Source of the DNA: Isoetes taiwanensis
Taxonomy: Eukaryota > Streptophyta > Lycopodiopsida > Isoetales > Isoetaceae
Assembly (NCBI GenBank): GCA_021234155.1
Contig: JAJEKV010000021.1
Coordinates: 10,283,523-10,347,522, forward strand
Direction of reading: 5' to 3'
Length of the DNA: 64,000 nt
Shown here: piece by piece, positions 56,795 to 64,000 of the stretch
Position numbering within the stretch: the first letter of the stretch is position 1
How the letters are laid out: each line of letters begins with the position of its first letter
Notes under the pieces: model-generated
Databases searched by the model: none
Told to the model about the DNA's origin: nothing
The model's input: only the letters and a program-made list of their open reading frames with translations
Position numbers and translations under genes: made by a program

Positions 56795-57175
56795 ATGGAG
56801 TGGCTTGTTCAAGGGCACGGGTCGGCTCCCACCTAGAGTGGGAGGACCATGTACCGGGTTGAAGTCCACTTCAACTACAATCATAATTGTTTCCTAGGTT
56901 AATGAGTGGCTTGTTCAAGGGCGCGGTCGGCCCCACCTAGAGTGGAGAGGACCCGCGTGCAGGGTTCAAGTCCACTTCGGTTCCACTTGTTATTTTTTAG
57001 GTTTAAAATAAAATTGTAGTGGCTTGTTCAAGACCTTGCGTGGAGAGGACTAGGTGTCCGGGTCCAAGTCCACTTTTCTTCTCATTCTTAGGTAGATGTG
57101 GCTACGGCAAGGACATGGTCGGCTCCCTTGCGAGTGGGAGGACCGGTGTTGAGCCTTAGTTCACGTTTATTGTCG
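56795..57175 (+). repeat. Four tandem tRNA-like repeats
   Basis: Units begin near 56798, 56904, 57018 and 57097 with 'gtggcttgttcaagg' (A-box-like) and end with 'gggttcaagtccactt' (B-box-like, GGTTCAAGTCC). Between them is 'gtgggaggacc'. Spacing is about 80-115 bp. The last unit has lost the B box. They could derive from a tRNA with a long variable arm or a SINE head. Confidence 0.55.
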
Positions 57176-57630
57176 GTTTTAGCTAGAGGTAGCTAGGGCT
57201 AGGTTAAGTTAACAGTAACTGGATGATTCCCTTCACACCCGTGCTAGTTAAAAAAAATAGGTTAGGCTAACTTAATGTAGTACTAATTAGCACTAAAAGC
57301 TTTGGTAAAAAAAACTTAACTAATTAACTAAATTATTTGAACATGTCTAGTTAAGTTAGCCAAAGGCATAAAAAAATTATATGTACAATTAACTAAACTT
57401 AAAGTGACCTCTATAGTGCTAATTTCTAATTTAGTTAATTTTTAGTTAATTTTGCTAACTAATCCGAACAAGGTGTGAAGATAAGTTTAGGTAGTGTTTT
57501 TGGTTAAAAAAGTTAACTAAATTTTGGGACTATCGCTAACTAATTAACTAGTATCTGAATGTAAATTGGCCAGTGGGTCCGAAATACCCTAATCTAACCT
57601 ATTTAGTTTTTCTTGTTTCTTCTTCTTTTT
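57176..57630. other. TTAACTAA-rich spacer
   Basis: Dense in 'aattaactaa' and 'ttagttaa' words in both orientations from about 57200 to 57560. No gene seen. Confidence 0.5.
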
Positions 57631-57789
57631 TTTCTTGCTTTTTTTTGGGCGGAGCGGGGGATCGGATAAGGTATTAGTCGCCATAGGGCGTGTTATAAGT
57701 AATGATTATATGGTGCATACATGTTTGATATTGTCAGTATTATGTTGCATTTACTTTGTGCATGCTTGGCTTTTGTATTCATTATTTTG

Positions 57790-59430
57790 TTTTGTTTGTA
57801 GGCATAAAATGGCCTCGATAAGGACAGAGATGCTTAGTGAAATTAGGCGCATCCTCATCAATCAAATATGCGCGCAGAGGCAGGCCGGAACGACATATGC
57901 AAGCCCGATGATCGAATTAACCATTTTGTAGCATCGGTTGAGAAAGAATGTCGATGCGAATTATGTGGGAGGTGGCGAGCATGAGTGCGAGTTGGAAGAT
58001 ATGATGAGAAAGAACTTAAAGTCTTGGATTTGCAATCGAGCGAGAATTGAGGATGCTACTTAAGTATAAAGTGCCACTTATGAGCCCCTATCTTTGAGGC
58101 ATCATGGGGACGCGATGGGCTAATTCGTGGCGAGGAAGTGCAAAGGTCCGGCGCATAAAGATCACAAGATGGCGATGCTTGATCTCAATGATGAGCAGGT
58201 GAAGGAGTTAGATAGTCTTATCCATGGTGGGAGCTCTATTGGTGCAGGGGCTAGATTATCATTACATGCTCATGATAAATGTGCTGCATTTATTGACAGC
58301 ATTCCTGTGGATGCTGTTGGAGTTGTAAAGTGCATTGGTAGTAAACATTTTTTTGCCGGATATACCAAATCCAGATCTTGGGAACCCTGTACTTTAATCA
58401 AGATGATTATTATACTGGCATTGTGTGGAGAGGCCAAGATAGAGCTGCATCATGGTTGTTGGCTGACAAGTATATCCGTTTCAAGAGCCCAAGTCCAGCA
58501 TTGGCCACACCCCTTGGACTTGCCCCTGAGGTCTTTTGTGGAGATGAGCCACAGGGACCAATGGTAGTCTTGCCATTCATGAATGGAGGAACCTTTGAGA
58601 ATTACTTGACCATCTTAGAGCCAATTCTCTTCTTATAGGAGATGGTCAAATGCAATGCATAGTGCTCCAAGAAGGGCTGATATGAAGATAAGTCTTGAGT
58701 GGAAAGCCAAAATGAGACTCGTGTATAAATGCGTCCCGAAATAGCTCTCGCTCTTGCGAAGGAGTCTATGCCATCCACGCTCAGGTTGGACACACACAAA
58801 GCTCAATTGCAAAAGGGTCAAACTCCATTTTGATGACTCCCTTACAAATGTGTGGGTGGCTATTGGTGATTGGGACACGGCCCTCCCTTTTTTTTTTGCA
58901 AGGGCGAATGCCCAAATTGAAGAAGCCGTTATACACTACAAGATGGAGCAGTGCGATATCCTTGGTGGGAGAAGAGAGTTTTACATCATCATCAGATGAC
59001 CAAGCATCATGGGGCATGAGATATCGACATATATTCCTGGGCTACATTTACGAGATGCTCCTTGATTTTGTCCGGGCAATGCGGCTTATGGGGTTGTGTG
59101 TTGAGATAAACCCAACCGGCCAGATACTCTAGCACATTGGACATCATCCAACATATGAAGGTCCAAATGATGATGGATAGAGAGCTGGTGCACATGGATG
59201 CCCATCTATTGCTTTCAGCGTCGTCGATGTGTTCAAAAGCAATGGGGGCTTTCTTACGATATAGTTGTGAGAGAGAGAGGCGACATATGAAGTGTGGTGA
59301 TCCACTTGAGATGGCTAAGCTCTTTGTTAAATGCTTGCAAGAAGTGATTAATATAATTTTGTCTTCCTATTTGAGGCTTGTTGCAACCAATAAATGTTTT
59401 TATTCAAAATTACTAATGAAAAAATAATTT
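57790..59430 (+). pseudogene. Unrecognised transposon-internal coding remnant
   Basis: An acceptor-like 'tttgtttgtag' precedes 57802, then coding-like text: MASIRTEMLSEIRRILINQI, CAQRQAGTTYAS; later HRLRKNVDANYVGGGEHECE. From 58127: KDHKMAMLDLNDEQVKELDS, LIHGG, then HAHDKCAAFIDSIPVDAVGV. From about 58378 in another frame: LYFNQDDYYTGIVWRGQDRA, ASWLLADKYIRF, PLGLAPEVFCGDEPQGPMVV, LPFMNGGTFENYL. Further scraps reach 59430. Stops and frame changes are frequent. I recognise no family; it may be transposon-encoded or captured host sequence. Confidence 0.4.
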
Positions 59431-59489
59431 ATTAATCAAAAAATTATTATTAATGGTAAATAAATTATTAATCATAACTTGTAGATAAA

Positions 59490-59745
59490 GTGTGTCGCAT
59501 CTGAGGCGTCAAACCCTAGGTTTTGTGTGCTACATCATCAAACCCTAGATTGTAAATGCCATGTGGCACAATCTAGGGTTTGATGATGTTCACTAAAAGA
59601 TAGGGTTTGATGACATAACACTTACTATGATGTGGCAATAGGAAGTGTGACGTGACACAACCTAGGGTTTGATGATGTGCCACCATAGCGTAGGGTTTCA
59701 TGATGTGGCACTAAAAATGCCGATGGGATAATTTAGGGTTCGGTG
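59490..59745. repeat. Cluster of telobox-like AAACCCTAG motifs in both orientations
   Basis: AAACCCTAG at 59511 and 59540; its reverse complement, full or shortened (CTAGGGTTT, TAGGGTTT), at 59573, 59601, 59662, 59691 and 59733. Most of the latter are followed by 'gatgatgt' and a 'gtggca' word, so they are parts of a diverged ~60-bp repeat. Confidence 0.7.
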
Positions 59746-60209
59746 TATGACATGATACATGGCACGATAATATGGCAACTTAGAGTTCGATATGCACCCC
59801 ATACATATATCTGAGATACTTTTCTAATATAAATAAGAAGATAAGAATATAAATTTAGGTATTTATTCAAAGACACTTGTTCAAAGCTTTTCTCTCGCTA
59901 ATTCTCGTTATGTTCAAATTAATATATATAGTCATGGCGGAGGCTCAATTCTTAGCGGTTTTCCTCATTGTGGCCCTCTTTCTGCGTGATCGCGTTATCG
60001 TCTCCCCCTCCGCCCCGGTCAAGGCGGTCAAGGCTGCTGATGAAGTCTGCAGGGGCTCATTAGTGGCACATTTTGAACCATGAAAATACTATTTTTCATC
60101 TCTATGGTTTGTAAGTATCATTCTATTATTGCAACCAATATCATTCATGGTTATCAAATGTTTCTCTCACAATTTCTTTTTGATCTAGGTGTGCTCTTTT
60201 TTCGGTGAT

Positions 60210-62340
60210 GAATAGAGGTAATCGCAATCGTCATGGGAGGAGAATGAGCAAGACAAAGGTAAGTATTTATTTAGTTTTATTATACGCTTTACCCTCTAAT
60301 TAGGTATGTGAGTTTATGCATGGAGTTTTAATTTGTTGTGTAGAGGAAAGGGGCGAGTTTAGAAAATAGGAGGAGGACTCCACGAGGTAGGGGCAATCGT
60401 CTTTGATGTTCCTCCAAGGCGCCAACCTCCACCTATCACTACACCAAAGCCGAGGTTTGGGTATTAAGATAGCTTTTTATAAAAATAATAAATAAATGAA
60501 TTGTTTTTGCATGATATTTGTGCTTACGGCTCCTCGCCGCTCCCGCCTTCCTGTAAACATGTCTCCCGTAGAGAGAGACCAAATTGCGGCATATTTTGCC
60601 TCTTTGACACCAACGCCGGTTAGGCAGCCTCAGCTCCTATTCCCCAGCGACATAGTGTTGATTATCGGCCTCCACGTTCTCGCGAGAATATTGAGAGCGC
60701 TAGGCGTAGTATGGACTCCGTTCTAGGCAAGACACGGGAATAGACTTTTCTAATGCAAGGAACTTGGAGGAAGATTTCAACAGGTAAATATATATCCACT
60801 CACGTACCAAACATTTCTTTGGTTGCGGCATGTTAAAGATGCTCATTCTCTCATTACTTAGCGGGTCAAGAAGTAGTGGAGCAACAGAACTCTAGCGTTC
60901 AAGATCGCGGCGATCATCACGGGGTTAGGGATCAGAAGAACATGGTAAATTTCGCTGACTTGGAGAGGGAAGGATCGACGGCGTCCACGTGTCCTTTGAA
61001 GAAGAGCGTCCATTTCGCTTTGTTTTAGACGTGAAGTCTGCGGGTGATTTGGCCCCAAATATACCCGACTATCATATTAATAATAATTTTTTGATGTAAG
61101 TTATGTGAACATATTATTTAAGATATCAACCTTAAATATTAGTACTTTGTCATCTAAATTTGTTGTTTTGTTCATTCTCTTCACTTAGAATACATTGTAA
61201 AAGTGCTCAAAAAGGTTCTTAATCGGGCCGGGATATGTATATTGTGGTAGACATAAACACGCTTTTATATACCCACCATTTATGCTTGGGGGCGCTCTTC
61301 CTAAGAAGGATGATGAGGGAAGTGTCTTTTATACTACACTGAGGGGCCGGTCACAAATAATATCTCGTTTATGGCCTCCCAGCGGTATAGGGGAGTGGCG
61401 GCGCTTATGACCAACGAAATAGAAGCGTCAAAATAAAATGAAACGAGTTTCCCGAGAGATAGAAAAAGCAAAGGCGTTTAAGCTGGAAGAAGCTCACCGA
61501 TGATGGGCTGACTTATAAAAAAAGGAGGTACATGACCTAGTCATAGTCTTGTTTTATTATTTTGATATTGCGTTGATCTATCGATTTATGTCAAAGGCAC
61601 CATGTGGTCAAGGAACTGAAGCAGACTTGCGAAAAAGAAGGAGGCGATTGGTCAAAAGTCCCTAAACCACTTAATCTCCACAAGGAAGATATCAAGGTAT
61701 TTCTTATTTTTTTTGTCATTCGTTCACTTTAACTTGTGATAATGTTGTGTGCCTTGCAATCAGTTGCATTGAGCGTGCAAAGGATCGAGAAAGCAAACAT
61801 AGAGCTTCGGGACCGACAAAGCAACTAAAAAGCACGGCAAAGCCGTCTCATTTGGGCTCCTCGGTCGAAAAGGGTTTTCCATAGATTAAGTAAGAGCTAT
61901 ATTAGTTCACATTAATTTTAATAAGAACTTTAAATGTCACTAGCTAATACTCGTTACATTGTCATAGGAACATCTATACGGGTTTAAACCTAACAAGCAA
62001 AGACGCATTACAAGTAGCCGCGGGCGTGGAGTCTGTTTATCTGTATCAACAGATTATCTGACGGAGGAACTCTCCCACTTGGCGGGAATGCGAGAGTGCG
62101 TTGTAGAAAATTATTATAATTCTATGAACTACATTAACGCCATATTCTTTTGGTTTTATAGGAAGCGATGCGGATATGAATGAAGGTCTAGAGCATGACA
62201 TGGGGCTGGGGGGGCGAGGGATCGCAAACATTCTTTGGAGAGCCATCCAATGCATAGCCGTCTTGGCCCGGCGGTTCGAGGAGTCCTCTAACTACGTACT
62301 CGGATGACTACTCCACTGAATCTGAGAGAGATTAGCTCTA
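60210..62340 (+). pseudogene. Unrecognised spliced gene remnant inside the CACTA-like element
   Basis: Successive coding-like blocks separated by intron-like DNA with GT-AG ends. Examples: MNRGNRNRHGRRMSKTK|GTAAGT (60211-60261), then RKGASLENRRRTPRGRGNR after 'gtgtag'. From about 60525: APRRSRLPVNMSPVERDQIA, AYFASLTPTPVRQPQLLFP, then RPPRSRENIESARRSMDSVL. Near 60970: GVHVSFEEERPFRFVLDVKS, AGDLAPNIPDYHI. Near 61590: HVVKELKQTCEKEGGDWSKV, PKPLNLHKEDIK|GTATTT. Basic, Arg/Pro-rich start and short exons could suit a CACTA accessory protein (TNPA-like), but this is a guess. Several frameshifts make it a pseudogene in this copy. Confidence 0.45.
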
Positions 62341-62364
62341 GGCTAAAAGGGTGGATACTCCTCT

Positions 62365-62550
62365 TAACGAGTCTTTTGTGATTATTTAAAAATATAAATA
62401 CAATTCACTTTTGTGATTATTTAAAAATATAAATATAAAAATAATTTTGTGACTATTTAAAAATATGAATATAAAAACACTTTTGTGATTATTTAAAAAT
62501 ATTTTTATATTTATATTTTTTATATAAATATATATATATTTTTTTATTTT
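62365..62550. repeat. AT-rich ~40-bp tandem repeats
   Basis: Four copies of 'ttttgtgattatttaaaaat' plus 'ataaatata', ending in a run of TA. Confidence 0.8.
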
Positions 62551-62558
62551 TTCCTACA

Positions 62559-62995
62559 CGTCGCATGCGACGTATCCACGTGGCTTTTTTTGCCACGTGG
62601 CTTTTCTATCTGTGGATTTTGAATTTTCCGTGTATATTCCGCGTGTATATTCCGCGTGTCGCGCATGCGGCGTATACCGCGTGGCTTTACGCTGCGTGTA
62701 TATTCCGTGTATATTCCGCGATAATGCGTTCCGTGTGTCGTCGCATCGCGGCGTATACCGCGTGGCTTTTACGGACGCAGCGTGGATTTTGTTGATGTTC
62801 CGTGTATATTTTCACGTGTCGCGTGGCATCGCGGCGTCTGGCGGCGTCAGGGTGTCGCGTCTCGCGGCGTCTGGCACGGCGCCTTGCCAGCGTCGTAATG
62901 CGCAGCGGCGTCTGCGGCGCCTTTGCCAGCGTCGTGTGCGCAGCGGCGTGCGCGGCGTCTGGCAGCGGCTGGCCGTCGGGCGTCGCTAAATGACC
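62559..62995. repeat. Right subterminal GC-rich repeats
   Basis: Tandem and inverted use of 'cgtcgcatgcgacgta', 'gtgtatattccgcgtgtcgc', 'gcggcgtataccgcgtggct' and 'gcggcgtctggc'. Some words match 55540-55670. They lie directly inside the CACAACAAGAAAA end. Confidence 0.75.
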
Positions 62996-63065
62996 CTTTT
63001 CTTGTTGTGATTATACTCGTATGTACAAAAGATGGTCGTCACACGGATACAGAAGGGTAATTGCA

Positions 63066-63138
63066 CAAGACAGAGTTTGAACTCGCAACCCTCCAATTGC
63101 AAGTCACACACCCTTGCCAAGTGCGCTACCAATATTTG
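63066..63138 (-). other. tRNA-like (SINE-like) sequence
   Basis: On the minus strand an A box (TGGTAGCGCACTTGG, from 63131) and B box (GAGTTCAAACTC, 63084-63073) are 47 bp apart. GCAAG/CTTGC can form the anticodon stem, but its loop is 9 nt instead of 7. It looks tRNA-derived rather than a working tRNA. Confidence 0.5.
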
Positions 63139-63186
63139 TTTAAGACATTCCTTCATGTCTTTCTCATATGTGGGACTTCTCCAGGA

Positions 63187-63290
63187 GGTTCTAGAATATT
63201 CTAGAACCTAAACGCATGTGCGACACTTGGCGCGATCTCATCTATTGGAGTGGCACGATCTTGACCGTTGGCCTAGATATATAAGGAGGC
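63187..63290 (+). promoter_or_regulatory. Heat-shock-element palindrome plus TATA box upstream of the gypsy fragment
   Basis: 63187-63208 is a perfect 22-bp palindrome made of TTC-ta-GAA-ta-TTC-ta-GAA, a four-block heat shock element. TATATAAG follows at 63278-63285, 70 bp away. Retroelement sequence starts about 200 bp downstream, so this could be the promoter part of its LTR. No LTR ends were identified. Confidence 0.5.
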
Positions 63291-63486
63291 ACCTCCTTCT
63301 TGTCGAACCATTCCAGTTCAACGCCAGTCTTGAGCCTTCTAGGCATCTGTCTCGTGTTCCTGCTTGCTTTCGGGCCATTGTATTCTTGATTCCCGTTCAT
63401 ATATCAGATTCTTTGTCGATCTTGGCATATTTCTTCCGTATTTCTTGCGTATTTTCCATGCATTTTCCTTGTTTTCGCGTAGGTTC

Positions 63487-64000
63487 ATGAGAGATACTAA
63501 GCAAATTAGTAAAGTGCCATACATGATGAGCACTCTTGAGTTGGCAGAGTTAAAGCAACTCCAAGAACTCCTAGACTTAGGGCTCATAAGACCTAATGCC
63601 TCCTATTTTAGAGCACCTATCCTTTTCGACAAGAAGAAAGATGGAAGTTTAAGGATGTGCATTGACTATCGTCAATTAAATAAGCGCAGCACTAAGAATA
63701 GGTATGATTTACCTAGAGCAGATGATCTCATGGATTAGGTCTACGGAGCCAAGTTCTTCTCCAAGATTGACTTGAGATGTAGGTATCACCAAATAAGAAT
63801 CAAGGAGGAGGATGCTCACAAGACAGCCTGTATGGTCATTACAAATTCATGGTAATGGTGCGTGGGTTGTTTAATACGTCGGTAACATTCATGAGGCTTA
63901 TATGACGTGTTCAAATAAATCCTTGATGAGTTTGTGATTGTCTCATTCGACAATATCCTAGTGTATCACTAGAAGACCACGTAAATCAGTAAAAAGAGTC
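63487..64000 (+). pseudogene. Ty3/gypsy-like reverse transcriptase fragment, broken
   Basis: Reads [40 protein letters not shown], then [20 protein letters not shown] and [20 protein letters not shown], the standard start of Ty3/gypsy RT. A TAG at 63736-63738 follows, then [12 protein letters not shown] and [16 protein letters not shown]. Later frames give LDEFVIVSFDNILVY, where the catalytic box normally reads Y/FxDDILVY; here one aspartate is N. Frameshifts occur near 63840. Gag and protease are missing upstream. The fragment continues past the window. Confidence 0.85.

Larger units (their letters stand above)
55516..63009. mobile_element. Probable CACTA-like DNA transposon, degenerate
   Basis: The right end on the minus strand reads CACAACAAGAAAAGGGTCAT then TTAGCGACGC. 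This is very like CACTA termini (CACTACAAGAAAA...GCGACG). The left end near 55516 reads CACATTAAAAAAGATGCAAA then AATAGCGTCGC, a weaker match. Both ends are followed by GC-rich 'cgtcgcatgcggcgta' repeats, typical of CACTA subterminal repeats. No clear 3-bp target duplication was found. Inside are exon-like pieces in the plus direction but I could not identify a TNPD-type transposase. Boundaries, especially the left one, are provisional. Confidence 0.55.

Noticed and set aside
62597-62993. Arg/Ala-rich frames near the right end of the CACTA-like element
   Set aside because: They are read through GC-rich tandem repeats and are open in more than one frame.

Overview
The window is nuclear DNA of a land plant, probably a fern or another seed-free plant. 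It holds a PLS-type PPR gene, a three-exon GAMYB-type R2R3-MYB gene with GT-AG introns, and decayed LINE, Ty3/gypsy-like and CACTA-like transposons. There are no operons or rRNA genes, and much of the sequence is repeats. The species call is inference from gene families and genome style.

Layout. 1-4.3 kb: diverged direct repeats, including a duplicated 0.4-kb segment with a membrane-helix-like reading frame. 4.4-6.4 kb (-): PPR gene with a broken C-terminal E domain. 6.6-8.6 kb: short tandem repeats. 8.6-19.5 kb: a minus-strand LINE with a (TAAA)n tail, split by a 7.9-kb DNA element (11105-19008). 19.6-22.9 kb: repeat fields, including a heat-shock-element array, a second LINE scrap, a degenerate palindrome field and a long hairpin. 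23.2-25.1 kb (-): GAMYB-like gene. 26.4-28.2 kb (-): kinase scrap and an unrecognised multi-exon pseudogene. 29.05-49.8 kb: about 19 copies of a GC-rich 1.1-kb satellite. 49.8-54.7 kb: a gag-only LTR retrotransposon inserted in the satellite with a GAAAC target duplication. 54.7-55.4 kb: diverged edge monomer. 55.5-63.0 kb: a probable CACTA-like element with GC-rich subterminal repeats and unrecognised exon-like pieces. 63.0-64 kb: tRNA-like sequence, a perfect heat-shock-element palindrome with a TATA box, and a broken Ty3/gypsy reverse transcriptase.

The most unusual object is the 7.9-kb element in the LINE. It has 24-bp imperfect terminal inverted repeats and a 4-bp GATA target duplication. 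Removing the element and one GATA restores the LINE reading frame. It carries two head-to-head, intron-containing, now broken genes. One (-) looks like a transposase-like protein of the DUF7869 type. The other (+) has a ParB-like domain followed by a prokaryotic-style beta-class adenine/cytosine-N4 DNA methyltransferase. The methyltransferase gene has copies of a 16-bp palindrome (GGTATAAATTTATACC) on a ~28-bp period inside two introns, and a hairpin of two more copies over its stop codon. I know of no described element with this combination, but could not search.

Only the PPR and MYB genes look like possibly working host genes. Most other coding-like sequence is transposon-derived and damaged.
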